Source: Candidatus Dormiibacterota bacterium (lineage in GTDB: Bacteria > Chloroflexota > Dormibacteria > Aeolococcales > Aeolococcaceae). From it: a stretch of DNA of 64,000 nt. The first letter of the stretch is position 1, and every line of letters starts with the position of its first letter. The position numbers and the translations under genes are program-made. Positions 27,572-37,189 of this stretch are shown here, in pieces. Below the pieces are notes generated by a model. That model did no database searches, had not been told where the DNA came from, and saw only the letters and a program-made list of their open reading frames with translations. The DNA is taken from the NCBI GenBank assembly GCA_003142035.1, contig PLOF01000074.1, positions 31,402 through 95,401 of the forward strand. Reading direction: 5' to 3'.

Positions 27572-28860
27572 GTGGTGTACTCCGCATTGATCCGCACGTA
27601 GCCGGCGGTCAGGTCGCATCCCCAGGCGTGGCCGCGCCCGTCACCGGCACCGAGATCGATGTCGATCTCGCTCCGGGGCTCGCGCAGCGCAGCGACGACC
27701 GGGCTCAGGTCGGTGTCGAGGGGCGCCCCGTGCTCGAAGACGGTGGTGCCCGCGAAGGTCACCCGGACCCGGTCGAGGCTGAAATGGGCCCCGCTCCGGC
27801 CCAGCGCCGCGACGATCCGTCCCCAGTTGGGATCGGCTCCGTGGACGGCCGTCTTGACGAGCGGGGAGACGGCCACGGTGCGGGCGGCAAGGCGGGCCTC
27901 GGCGTCGTCGCGACCGCCGGCGACGGTCACCCGGAAGTGCTTGGTGGCGCCCTCCGCGTCGGCGACCACCTGCTCCGCCAGCGACTCGCAGACGCCCAGG
28001 AAGGCGTCGCGAAGAGCCGCGAAGCCGGCTCCGCCCGGCACCAGCGCCGGCCCGCCCGCGGCGCCGTTGGCCAGCGCGAAGAGGGTGTCGTTGGTAGAGG
28101 TGTCACCGTCGACGGTGATCGAGTTGAAGCTGGATTCGGCGACCTCGGTAAGCAGCGCCTGGAGGTCCGGGGCGGCGACGTCCGCGTCGGTCGTGACCAG
28201 GGCGAGCAGGGTCGCCATGTCGGGGTGGATCATCCCGGCGCCCTTCGCCATCCCGCCCACCCGCTGCTCCACGCCGTCGACGGTGAAAGTGGCGTTCGCC
28301 ATCTTGGGGACGGTGTCGGTGGTCATGATCGCCCGGGCGGCCAGCTCACCGGCCTCCCTGCTCTGGCTGCGCGCGGCAGCGCGGAGACCGTCGGCGACCC
28401 GCTCCATGGGCAGCGGACGGCCGATCACGCCGGTGCTGCAGACCAGCACCTCGACGGGATCGCGGCCCAGAGCTCCGGCGGTGAGCGCGCACATCCGGAG
28501 CGCATCGCGCAACCCCTGGGCGCCCGTGCAGGCATTGGCATTGCCGGCGTTGGCGACGACGGCGTGGATCGGGGTTCCGCGGCGCAGGGTGAGCTGGGAG
28601 ATGACCACCGGCGCGGCCTTGACCAGGTTCCGGGTGAAGACGCCGGCGCCCGCGCAGGGGCGATCGCTCAGGACCACCGCGATGTCGGCGCGCGTCATGT
28701 CGCCGTCGCCGCGGATGCCGGCCGCGGCGGTGCCAGCGCTGAAGCCGCGCGGCGTGCAGACGCCGACGCCCACCGCGACATCCGCCGCGGAGGCGTCCGT
28801 ATCGGAGGCGCCCGTCTCGGAGGCTTCCGTCTCGGAGGTGCCGGTCTGGGTCATGGCCAC
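27568..28860 (-). CDS. argJ: Bifunctional glutamate N-acetyltransferase / amino-acid acetyltransferase
   Basis: VVANAGNANACTG; MAKGAGMIHPDMATLLALVTTDA. Confidence 0.95.
   Translation of the reverse strand: MAMTQTGTSETEASETGASDTDASAADVAVGVGVCTPRGFSAGTAAAGIRGDGDMTRADIAVVLSDRPCAGAGVFTRNLVKAAPVVISQLTLRRGTPIHAVVANAGNANACTGAQGLRDALRMCALTAGALGRDPVEVLVCSTGVIGRPLPMERVADGLRAAARSQSREAGELAARAIMTTDTVPKMANATFTVDGVEQRVGGMAKGAGMIHPDMATLLALVTTDADVAAPDLQALLTEVAESSFNSITVDGDTSTNDTLFALANGAAGGPALVPGGAGFAALRDAFLGVCESLAEQVVADAEGATKHFRVTVAGGRDDAEARLAARTVAVSPLVKTAVHGADPNWGRIVAALGRSGAHFSLDRVRVTFAGTTVFEHGAPLDTDLSPVVAALREPRSEIDIDLGAGDGRGHAWGCDLTAGYVRINAEYTT
28787..28846. repeat. In-frame minisatellite, four 15-bp units, in the argJ 5' end
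   Basis: gcggaggcgtccgta / tcggaggcgcccgtc / tcggaggcttccgtc / tcggaggtgccggtc, encoding SETEA-SETGA-SDTDA-like units. Confidence 0.75.
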
Positions 28861-29873
28861 TGCGACGACACCGGCAACCCGGTGGTCTCGCCCAGCCCAA
28901 AGCGGATGTTGACCGCCTGGACCGCCTGCCCGGCGCCGCCCTTTACCAGGTTGTCCTCCGCGACCGTGACCACCGCGACCCCGTCCTGGTCCGTGACGTT
29001 GACCGCGGCCGTGTTGCTCCCGGTCACCGACTTGGTCGCCGGAGACACCTCGTCATAGCGGAGGAAGGGGTTGGCCGCGCAGAGGCCGCGCATCAGCTCG
29101 GCGACGTCGGCGACGCGGCGCCCGGCGACCGGATGGAGGTAGGTGGTGGCCAGGATGCCCCGGGTCATGGGGATGAGGTGGGGCACGAAGGTCAGCCGCA
29201 CCGCGCGGCCGGCCGCCGCGTTGAGCTCCTGGATCATCTCGGCCTTGTGGCGGTGGCCGTCCACACCGTAGGCCCTGACCGATTCGTTCACCTCCGAGAA
29301 GTGGAAACCCAGCGATGGTGAACGGCCCCCGCCGCTCGCACCGCTCTTGGCGTCGATCACCACGTCGGGCTCCACCAGCCCCTCCCGCAGCGCGGGGAGG
29401 CTGCTGAGCAGGCTGGCGGTCGGGTAGCAACCCGGGATGGCCAGCAGGTCGGAGGCGGCAATGGCCTCGCGGTGGAATTCGACCAAGGAGTACACCGCCT
29501 GCTTGCAGAGGTCCGGGGCGGGATGTTCGAGCCCGTACCAACGCGCGTAGGCAGCGGGATCGGTGAGCCGGAAGTCGGCGCTCATGTCGACCACCACGCG
29601 GCCGGCGTCGAGCCACTCCCGGGCGTGGGCGGCGGCCACCGTGTGAGGCAGGGCGGCGAACACCACCTCCGCGTCGCCGACGTCCATCCCGCCCTCCACC
29701 TGGAGGCTGATCCGGCTGCCCGGGACGGCGGCGGCGAAGGGCTTGCCGGCGGAGCTGCGGCCGAGCAGGCGCGTGAGCTCGATGGCGGGATGGCGGTCGA
29801 GGATCTCGACGCACTGGGCGCCGATGTAGCCGGTGGCGCCGCAGACCGCGGCACGGATCACAGAGGCGGGCAT
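28851..29873 (-). CDS. argC: N-acetyl-gamma-glutamyl-phosphate reductase
   Basis: AAVCGATGYIGAQCVEIL; GCYPTAS active site. Confidence 0.95.
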   Translation of the reverse strand: MPASVIRAAVCGATGYIGAQCVEILDRHPAIELTRLLGRSSAGKPFAAAVPGSRISLQVEGGMDVGDAEVVFAALPHTVAAAHAREWLDAGRVVVDMSADFRLTDPAAYARWYGLEHPAPDLCKQAVYSLVEFHREAIAASDLLAIPGCYPTASLLSSLPALREGLVEPDVVIDAKSGASGGGRSPSLGFHFSEVNESVRAYGVDGHRHKAEMIQELNAAAGRAVRLTFVPHLIPMTRGILATTYLHPVAGRRVADVAELMRGLCAANPFLRYDEVSPATKSVTGSNTAAVNVTDQDGVAVVTVAEDNLVKGGAGQAVQAVNIRFGLGETTGLPVSSQWP

Positions 29874-29882
29874 GGCCGGTGG

Positions 29883-29912
29883 ATTATACGTGTCCGGTGC
29901 ATGTTTATGCAA
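29883..29912 (-). promoter_or_regulatory. argC promoter with overlapping ARG-box-like palindrome
   Basis: Minus strand: TTGCAT (29912-29907), 18-nt spacer, TATAAT (29888-29883); palindrome TGCATAAACATGCA (29898-29911) overlaps the -35; ATG 9 nt after the -10. Confidence 0.75.
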
Positions 29913-30046
29913 CCGTGGTCCGGCGGCCTCCCGCCCCGGCCCCGGGCGAGTCGGGTTCCTCTCTGCAGGGGCACCACAAAGGACAGCACGTGCCCTGGGC
30001 CGTCTCCGTCAGGTTGCCCGTACCGCCCCCGCGTCGCCGGCCTGGG

Positions 30047-31936
30047 TCACCTCGTCGGGGCGAGGCCGGAGTGGCCGGCGGCGGGGAGCCCACGGGCGCC
30101 GAGCAGCCGGTGGCGCGCCCGCTCGATGTTGACGGCCGCGCCGATCAGGGCCAGGTGGGTGAAGGCCTGCGGGTAGTTGCCGAGCAGCTCCCCGGTCGCG
30201 CCGTCCGCCTCCTCGGCCATCAGCCCGAGTGGCGATCCGAAGGCGAGCAGCCGCTCGAAGCGACGCTGGGCCTGCTCCACCTCGCCGATGTGGGCGAGGG
30301 CGTCGGCCAGCCAGAAGGAGCACATCAGGAATCCCCCCTCCGCGCCGTGCTCGATGCCGTCGTCGGTCTCCTCGGGGCGGTAGCGGCTGACCAGCGCTCC
30401 CTGACCAAGGTGGCGGGCGACCGCCCGCACCGTGCTCACGATGCGCGGGTCGCGATCCTCGAGGAAGCGCACCTGGCCGGCCCGGAGCAAGGCGGCGTCG
30501 ACGGTCCTTCCCCCCAGTGTCTGGGTGAAGCTGCGCAGCCGCCGGCTGTACCCCTCCGCGGTCACCCGCCGGTGGATCGCCCGGCGCGCCTCCTCCCAGC
30601 GCTCGCGATCGCAGCTCAGTCCAAAGCGCTCGGCGAGCCGCAGGCCCCGGTCGACGGCGACCCAGCACATCACCTTGCTGTAGGTGTAGTGGAGCACCCG
30701 GCCTCGACTCTCCCAGATGGAGGCGTCGGGCAGCTGCCAGCACTCGATGGCCATGTCGACCACGGCGTGCAGCTCCTTCCAGAGCGTCTGGCTGATCTCG
30801 CCGCCAAAGCGGGCGTAGAGGTAGGCGCTGTCCAGCAGCTCGCCGTAGACGTCGAGCTGGAGCTGGTCGACGGCACCGTTGCCGATCCGGACCGGCGCCG
30901 ACCTCCGGTACCCGGACCAATGGCCGAGCACCTCCTCGGCGACCCGGGTGCCGCCGTCGACCCGGTAGAGGTTCTGGAACCTGCCGCCCTCGCCGATACC
31001 GGTGGTGCGCAGCCAGCCGAAGAAGCCATCGGCCTCCTCGTGGAGGCCGAGCTGAAAGAGGCCGAAGAGGGTGAGGGAGGCGTCCCGCAGCCAGGTGAAG
31101 CGGTAGTCCCAGTTTCGCCGGCCCCCGATCGCCTCGGGAAGTGAGGCGGTGGGCGCGGCCACGATGGCGCCGGTCGGCGCGTAGATCATCAGCTTGAGGG
31201 CGAGCGCCGAGCGCCAGACCGCCTCGGGATAGGCTCCGGCGTAGCGGACCTTCCCGATCCAGTGCCACCAGTAAGCCTGGGTCTCGCGCAGCAGACCGAG
31301 CGCCCGCTCCACCGTCCAGGCGCTCTCCGAGGTGGTGCAGTCCCCGCTGTCATGCTGGCAGCGGAGGGAGAGGGCGACCGCATCGCCCGCATGGAGCGTG
31401 AAGCCGCTGGTGGCACCGCGGATCTCGGCCGTCGACACGACACAGAAATGGAGGCCACCCACGTCACCGTGGAAACGCCTGCTCTCGGCCTGGAACTCGG
31501 CAGGGGAGCGACCGTAGTCGGGCCGGGGAGCGATCCGGTGCTCCATGCTCACGCTGCCGGTCAGGCAGTCCACGATGCGGACGATCCGCGGGCGGCGGTG
31601 AGGACGCGCGTGGTGCCCGATGGTCTCCTGGTCAACCGGCATGAAGTCGACCACCTGGACCGTGCCGGTGGGCGTGGAGAAGATGGTCCGGAGGATGTTG
31701 GTGCGGTCGTCGTAGCGCTGCTCGGCCCGGTGCGCGCCCCGCGGCCGGAGCTGCCAGTGCCCACCATCGCGCGCGTCGAGGATGCGGCCGAAGAGCGACG
31801 GCGAGTCGAAGCGGGGCAGGCAGCACCAATCGATGCTGCCGTCGACACCGACCAGCGCGGCGCTGCGGCAGTCGCCGATCAGCCCGTAGGCCCCGATGGG
31901 GAGGTAACCGCCGGTCCTGCCCACCCCCTGGATCAT
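30047..31936 (-). CDS. Glycoside hydrolase family 15 (glucoamylase/trehalase-like)
   Basis: YLPIGAYGLIGDCRSAALVGVDGSIDWCCLPRFDSPSLFGRILD; RRNWDYRFTWLRDASLTLFG; ATG overlaps hisI stop (ATGA). Confidence 0.92.
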   Translation of the reverse strand: MIQGVGRTGGYLPIGAYGLIGDCRSAALVGVDGSIDWCCLPRFDSPSLFGRILDARDGGHWQLRPRGAHRAEQRYDDRTNILRTIFSTPTGTVQVVDFMPVDQETIGHHARPHRRPRIVRIVDCLTGSVSMEHRIAPRPDYGRSPAEFQAESRRFHGDVGGLHFCVVSTAEIRGATSGFTLHAGDAVALSLRCQHDSGDCTTSESAWTVERALGLLRETQAYWWHWIGKVRYAGAYPEAVWRSALALKLMIYAPTGAIVAAPTASLPEAIGGRRNWDYRFTWLRDASLTLFGLFQLGLHEEADGFFGWLRTTGIGEGGRFQNLYRVDGGTRVAEEVLGHWSGYRRSAPVRIGNGAVDQLQLDVYGELLDSAYLYARFGGEISQTLWKELHAVVDMAIECWQLPDASIWESRGRVLHYTYSKVMCWVAVDRGLRLAERFGLSCDRERWEEARRAIHRRVTAEGYSRRLRSFTQTLGGRTVDAALLRAGQVRFLEDRDPRIVSTVRAVARHLGQGALVSRYRPEETDDGIEHGAEGGFLMCSFWLADALAHIGEVEQAQRRFERLLAFGSPLGLMAEEADGATGELLGNYPQAFTHLALIGAAVNIERARHRLLGARGLPAAGHSGLAPTR

Positions 31937-32379
31937 GGTGCGGCAGGCTCCGGTCCGTACCGTGCAGCAGGGGCCCCCACGCCGCCCGCGGCGGGGGGAG
32001 GCGCGACGAAGCAGGATCGGGCACCGGTGTGGCAGGCCGGGCCGGCGGGCTCGACCAGCAGCAGCACGGCGTCGCCATCGCAGTCCAGCCGGACCTGGAT
32101 GATGCGCATGCTGTTGCCGCTCGTCTCGCCCTTTTGCCAGAGACGCTCCCGGCTCCGGCTCCAGAAGGTGGCCCGCCGGGTGACCAACGTGGCCTCGTAG
32201 GCCTCGCGGTTCATGTGGGCGACCATCAGCACCTCGGCGGTGTCCACGTCCTGGACGACGGCGGTGACCAGCCCGCGGCTGAAGTCGGGGCTGCGCCCCT
32301 CCGGTGCGGCGACCAGGGGCAGCACCGAGGCAACCGGCTCTCCGGGGGGCGAGAGGGCGTCGCGGTCTGCATCGTTCAC
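31933..32379 (-). CDS. hisI: Phosphoribosyl-AMP cyclohydrolase
   Basis: [43 protein letters not shown] start overlapping hisF stop. Confidence 0.93.
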   Translation of the reverse strand: MNDADRDALSPPGEPVASVLPLVAAPEGRSPDFSRGLVTAVVQDVDTAEVLMVAHMNREAYEATLVTRRATFWSRSRERLWQKGETSGNSMRIIQVRLDCDGDAVLLLVEPAGPACHTGARSCFVAPPPAAGGVGAPAARYGPEPAAP

Positions 32380-33134
32380 AACCGCACCTCGATCCCGTGC
32401 TCGCGCAGGTAGGCCTTGGTCTGGGGGATGGGGTGGATGCCGTCGTGGAAGATGGAGGCCGCCAGGGCGGCATCCGCGCCCCCCTCGTCGAGCACCGCAC
32501 GCAGGTGCTCGGGCTCCCCCGCCCCCCCGCTCGCGATCACCGGGATGGTGAGCCGGTCGGAGACCGTCCGGGTGAGCAGGAGGTCGTAACCGTCCTGGGT
32601 GCCGTCCCGATCCATGCTCGTCAGCAGGATCTCGCCGGCGCCCCTTTCGGCGGCCTCCTGCGCCCAGGCGAGCGCGTCCAGCCCGGTGTCGCGGCGACCG
32701 CCGTGGGAGAAGACATGCCAGCCATCGCCCTCGCGGCGGGCATCCACCGCGACCACGATGCATTGCACCCCGAAGCGCTCGGCTGCCTCACCGATGAGCT
32801 CGGGACGGGCCAGCGCCGCCGTGTTGAGCGACACTTTGTCCGCACCGCTGCGCAGCATCCGGTCGATGTCATCGAGCCCGCGCAGCCCACCTCCCACGGT
32901 GAGCGGGATGAAGACGGAGTCGGCGGTGCGGCGCACCGCGTCGAGGAGAATCTCCCGAGCGTCGCTGCTCGCGGTGATATCGAGGAACACCAGCTCATCG
33001 GCGGATTCGGCGTCGTACCGCGCCGCCAGCTCGGCGGGGTCGCCGGCGTCGCGGAGGTTGACGAAGTTGACCCCCTTGACCACGCGACCGTGATCGACGT
33101 CGAGGCAGGGGATGATCCGCTTGGCCAGGGTCAT
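32376..33134 (-). CDS. hisF: Imidazole glycerol phosphate synthase cyclase subunit
   Basis: [35 protein letters not shown]. Confidence 0.95.
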   Translation of the reverse strand: MTLAKRIIPCLDVDHGRVVKGVNFVNLRDAGDPAELAARYDAESADELVFLDITASSDAREILLDAVRRTADSVFIPLTVGGGLRGLDDIDRMLRSGADKVSLNTAALARPELIGEAAERFGVQCIVVAVDARREGDGWHVFSHGGRRDTGLDALAWAQEAAERGAGEILLTSMDRDGTQDGYDLLLTRTVSDRLTIPVIASGGAGEPEHLRAVLDEGGADAALAASIFHDGIHPIPQTKAYLREHGIEVRL

Positions 33135-33856
33135 CGTGGGAACCGCATCATGGCGGCGCGCAGGTCGAAGCTGCCCTCGTACATGGCGCGCCCCACGATG
33201 GCGCCGGCAGCTCCGGCCTCGGCGCAGCGGGCGATGTCGTCGACCGTGCTGATCCCTCCGCTCGCGATCACCGGTCCCGGAAACACCCGCACCGCCTCCT
33301 CGAGCCCGGCGAGGTCGGGGCCGCTCAACATCCCGTCGAGAGCCACGTCGGTCCGGACCAGGCCGCCGAGCGGCCAGACCGCCCAGCGTTCCAGGTGGGT
33401 GGCGGCGCTTCCCGCGCCCTCGGTCCAGCCCTCGGCCTGGGCGACGTCGCCGCGCACATCAAGGGCGACCAGGCAGCGCCCCGGCAGGGCGGCGCAGATC
33501 GCCTCGGCGGCCTCGGGCTCGCGCACCGCCACGCTCCCCAGCACGACGAAGGTCGCCCCGGCGGCCAGCCATCGCTCCGCCGCCGCCAGGGTGCGGACGC
33601 CCCCTCCCACCTCGATCTCGACACCACCCTGCCGGGCCACCTCCAGCACGCCGCGGACCGCGGCGGCGGAGTCCGCGTCCGCGGTCCCCCGGGCGGCGTC
33701 GAGGTCCACGAGGTGGATGCGGTGGGCGCCACTCTCGATCAGCCGCCGGGCGACCCCGGCGGGATCCTTCTCGTAGACCTGCTCTCGGTTGTAGTCGCCC
33801 TGGATGAGACGGACGCAGCGGCCCCCTCGGATGTCGATGGCAGGGATGACGATCAC
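33131..33856 (-). CDS. hisA: Phosphoribosylformimino-AICAR phosphate isomerase
   Basis: [36 protein letters not shown]. Confidence 0.95.
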   Translation of the reverse strand: MIVIPAIDIRGGRCVRLIQGDYNREQVYEKDPAGVARRLIESGAHRIHLVDLDAARGTADADSAAAVRGVLEVARQGGVEIEVGGGVRTLAAAERWLAAGATFVVLGSVAVREPEAAEAICAALPGRCLVALDVRGDVAQAEGWTEGAGSAATHLERWAVWPLGGLVRTDVALDGMLSGPDLAGLEEAVRVFPGPVIASGGISTVDDIARCAEAGAAGAIVGRAMYEGSFDLRAAMMRFPR

Positions 33857-34500
33857 GGCAGCGACGGCTCAGCCGGCCTCCGCTCACCCATCGAGGCGGC
33901 CACCAGGTTGGCGTAGATGCGCAGCCCGGCCGGGCCGCTCTTCTCGGGGTGGAACTGGGTGCCCGTCACCACTCCCCGCTCGCAGATGGCGACGATCTCG
34001 CCGCCGTAGTCCACGGTGGCGACCACGTCCGCGGGGTCGGCATCAGCCGCGTAGGAGTGGACGAAATAGCACCGGGTGCCCTCCTCGACCCCCTCGGTGA
34101 GCACGGCGGGCCGGCGCAACCGGAGAGAGTTCCAGCCCATGTGCGGCACCTTGAGCGGAGGTGTCGCCGCAATGCGGCGCACCCGCCCGGCGAGGAGGCC
34201 GAGCCCGGTGCCGCCCTCCCCCTCCTCGCTCGAATCGAAGAGCAACTGGAAGCCGAGGCAGACCCCGAGGACGGGGCGGCCGCGACCGGCCGCCTCCCTC
34301 ACGGCGTCACCCAGCCCGGAGCCCAGCAGCAGGGCCGCCGCCGGAGCGAAGGCGCCGACACCGGGCAGCACCACCCCGTCGCTGCCGGCGACGACCCGCG
34401 GATCCGGGGTGATCACCGCCTCTGCACCGGCACGCGCCAGCGCCCGCTCGACACTGCGCAGGTTGCCGACCCCGTAGTCGACGATCGCGATCCGTGGCAT
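33853..34500 (-). CDS. hisH: Imidazole glycerol phosphate synthase glutamine amidotransferase subunit
   Basis: IAIVDYGVGNLRSVERAL; PVLGVCLGFQLLF; GTQFHPEKSG. Confidence 0.95.
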   Translation of the reverse strand: MPRIAIVDYGVGNLRSVERALARAGAEAVITPDPRVVAGSDGVVLPGVGAFAPAAALLLGSGLGDAVREAAGRGRPVLGVCLGFQLLFDSSEEGEGGTGLGLLAGRVRRIAATPPLKVPHMGWNSLRLRRPAVLTEGVEEGTRCYFVHSYAADADPADVVATVDYGGEIVAICERGVVTGTQFHPEKSGPAGLRIYANLVAASMGERRPAEPSLP

Positions 34501-34593
34501 CAGGGAGCCGCCTCGGTGAAGCACCGCGAGCACCGGCTCCGCGGCATCAGGGGACCCGCACCATGGGGGACGCGTCACGCCCGTCTCGGAGCA

Positions 34594-35202
34594 TCAGAGC
34601 ACTCCCTTGGTGGAGGGCACCCCACGCCCGACCACCGTCAGCGCATCGCGGGTGGCCAGCCCCAGGGCCTTGAAGGCGGCCTCGGCGACATGGTGGAGGT
34701 TGACCCCCCGGATCAGGTCGACATGGAGGCTGATCCCCGCAGATTGGGCCAGCCCCTGCACGAACTCGTGGAGGACGGTCACATCGAAGTCGTTGATGCG
34801 TCCTTTGAGGGCGCTCATCTCCCACTCCAGGTGGGGGCGGTTGGAGAAGTCCAGGACGCAGCGGACCAGCGACTCGTCGAGGGGCGCGTAGGCGTGGCCG
34901 AAGCGCCGGATGCCGGCGCGGTCGCCGAGGGCCCGGCTGATCGCCGCGCCCAGGGCCAGCCCGCAATCCTCCACCAGGTGGTGGGCATCGACGTCGATAT
35001 CGCCGGAGCCGTGGAGCCGGACATCCATGCCGCTGTATTTGACGAAGGATTCGAGCATGTGGCGGAAGAAGGGCAGGGGAACGTCGATGTCGGCCACCCC
35101 GCCGCCGTCGATCTCGACGTCGACCTGGATGCGCGTCTCCTTGGTGACCCGCGCCTCGGTCGCGGTCCGCCGCGACGCCGGGCCTGGGCTGCTCTCACTC
35201 AT
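34594..35202 (-). CDS. hisB: Imidazoleglycerol-phosphate dehydratase (single-domain)
   Basis: FRHMLESFVKYSGMDVRLHGSGDIDVDAHHLVEDCGLALG. Confidence 0.94.
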   Translation of the reverse strand: MSESSPGPASRRTATEARVTKETRIQVDVEIDGGGVADIDVPLPFFRHMLESFVKYSGMDVRLHGSGDIDVDAHHLVEDCGLALGAAISRALGDRAGIRRFGHAYAPLDESLVRCVLDFSNRPHLEWEMSALKGRINDFDVTVLHEFVQGLAQSAGISLHVDLIRGVNLHHVAEAAFKALGLATRDALTVVGRGVPSTKGVL

Positions 35203-36533
35203 CGGGCACCATCCTCCATCCTGAGCCGGATCGCCCGCTCATGGCCGCGCAAGCCCTCGGCGGCAGCGAGAGCGCAGGCGACGGGCGACAGGTCGTCGAA
35301 CTCCTTGGCCGAGAGATCGACCACCGACTGCCAGCGCTGGAAGTCCATGACCGAGAGCGGCCCGCGGTGGCGGGCCGCACCACCGGTCGGCAGAGTGTGG
35401 TTGGGCCCGGCAACGTAATCGCCCATCGACACCGGCGAGCGCCGGCCGACGAAGACCGCGGACGACGTGTGCGGCTCGTCGCGGAGCGCCTCGGCGGCCT
35501 TGCCCTGAAGCGAGAGGTGCTCGGCGGCAAACTCATCGGCGAGACGGCGGGCCGCGTCGAGCGACTCGGTGACGACCACCGCGCCGTGGCGGCCGGCGGC
35601 CTGCGCGATGATCCCGCTTCGCGCCGCGGCCGACGCCTCCTCGGAGAAGGCTTCCGCCACCTGGCCGGCCAGTCCCGGGGAGTCGGTGATGCACACCGCC
35701 CAGGCCAGGGGGTCGTGCTCGAGCTGGGAGACCAGGTCGGCGGCGACCAGGCGCGGGTCGGCGCCGTCCGAGGCGATGACCACGATCTCGCTGGGGCCGG
35801 CCACGCCGTCGATGCCGACCTCGCCGAAGACGGCGCGTTTGGCCAGGGTCACGAAGAGGTTGCCCGGCCCGGTGATCTTGTCCACCCGGACGATGGTCTG
35901 GGTCCCGTAGCCGAGGGCTCCGATGGCCTGCGCACCTCCGATCGCGTGGACCTCGGACACCCCCAGGTGGTGGGCGCTGGCGAGGACAAGCGGGTGGACC
36001 GACCCGTCGGGGCCGGGAGGCGACACCAGGGCGATCTCCCCGACGCCGGCGATCTGGGCCGGGATCACGTTCATCAGCACGGTGCTCGGGTAGGCGGCCC
36101 GACCGCCGGGGACGTAGCAGCCAACCCGCCGCAGGGGCAGGGGACGGAGGTGCGCGGTCGCCGTGCCCCTGATGGTGGTGTCGCGCTGGGGCTCGTGGAT
36201 CGCTCGGATGCGAGCCGCTGCGGCGCTGATCGCATCGCGCACCTCGGGGGCGGTCTGCTCCCAGGCGCGGGCCATGGCCTTCGGCGGGACGCGGGTCTCG
36301 GCGACGTCCACGTGGTCCAGCCGCTCGGTCCAGCGCCGGACCGCGGGGTCGCCCTCGCGGGCGACGTCGCCGAGGATGGTGTGGACGACGTGCTCGGCGG
36401 CGACGGGCAGCTCAAACCACGCTGCCAGCGGCCCCGCGGTCTCGCCGTCCAGGAGGACGGTCGCACCGCGCCTCTCGGCGCGGACCTGCGCCCGCCACTC
36501 CTCGGGGGTCAGGGATCGGAGCCGGACGATCAC
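35199..36533 (-). CDS. hisD: Histidinol dehydrogenase
   Basis: RRVGCYVPGGRAAYPSTVLMNVIPAQIAGV; ITGPGNLFVTLAKR; GTG start overlapping hisG. Confidence 0.95.
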   Translation of the reverse strand: MIVRLRSLTPEEWRAQVRAERRGATVLLDGETAGPLAAWFELPVAAEHVVHTILGDVAREGDPAVRRWTERLDHVDVAETRVPPKAMARAWEQTAPEVRDAISAAAARIRAIHEPQRDTTIRGTATAHLRPLPLRRVGCYVPGGRAAYPSTVLMNVIPAQIAGVGEIALVSPPGPDGSVHPLVLASAHHLGVSEVHAIGGAQAIGALGYGTQTIVRVDKITGPGNLFVTLAKRAVFGEVGIDGVAGPSEIVVIASDGADPRLVAADLVSQLEHDPLAWAVCITDSPGLAGQVAEAFSEEASAAARSGIIAQAAGRHGAVVVTESLDAARRLADEFAAEHLSLQGKAAEALRDEPHTSSAVFVGRRSPVSMGDYVAGPNHTLPTGGAARHRGPLSVMDFQRWQSVVDLSAKEFDDLSPVACALAAAEGLRGHERAIRLRMEDGAR

Positions 36534-37189
36534 GGCGCGGCAGCGGGTGCGGCCGCCGCCGTGACGGTGCGGCGGAGGGCGGCGGCGAGTTGGTTGACCG
36601 CCTCGCTCCTGGTCTTGAGCGAGGCCTGGTTGGAGATCAGCCGGGCCGTCGCGCGTCCCGCTTCGGCGACCTCGACGAGATGATTGGCGATGAGCGTCCG
36701 CCCCGTCGCGGTGATGTCGACGACGCAGTCGGCGAGGCCCATCGCCGGAGCCAGCTCGACCGACCCGTGGAGCTTGATCAGCTCGACCGCCAGCCCCAGC
36801 GAGTCGAAGAAGCGGCGGGCGGCAATCGGGTACTTGGTGGCGGCCCGGAGCGACTGAGGGAAGCGCCCCTCGGCGAGCGGCGAGCCCTGGGGCGCGGCCA
36901 GCACCAGCCGGCAGGCTCCGAAGCGGAGGTCCACCAGCTCGTAGCAGTCGCGCGGCGATTCCCAGAGGACGTCCTTGCCCACGATGCCGGCATCGCACGC
37001 ACCCATCTCCACGTAGACGGGGACGTCGGTGGGCCGCACCTTGACCACGGTGGCGGTCGGGGTGACGATCTTCAGCTGCCGGTCAAATCGGCTGGCGTCG
37101 ATATCCGCGACCCCGGCGTCCGAGAGCAGCCGGCAGGCATCCTCGAAGAGAGCGCCGCCGGGCAAGGCGAGCCGCAGGCCGCCGCTCAC
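36530..37189 (-). CDS. hisG: ATP phosphoribosyltransferase (short form)
   Basis: LRLALPGGALFEDACRLL; VYVEMGACDAGIVGKDVL; VVDITATGRTL. Confidence 0.94.
   Translation of the reverse strand: MSGGLRLALPGGALFEDACRLLSDAGVADIDASRFDRQLKIVTPTATVVKVRPTDVPVYVEMGACDAGIVGKDVLWESPRDCYELVDLRFGACRLVLAAPQGSPLAEGRFPQSLRAATKYPIAARRFFDSLGLAVELIKLHGSVELAPAMGLADCVVDITATGRTLIANHLVEVAEAGRATARLISNQASLKTRSEAVNQLAAALRRTVTAAAAPAAAP

Noticed and set aside
26691-27587. N-terminal extension of the argD ORF
   Set aside because: Out-of-frame reading of argB; argD starts at GTG 26690
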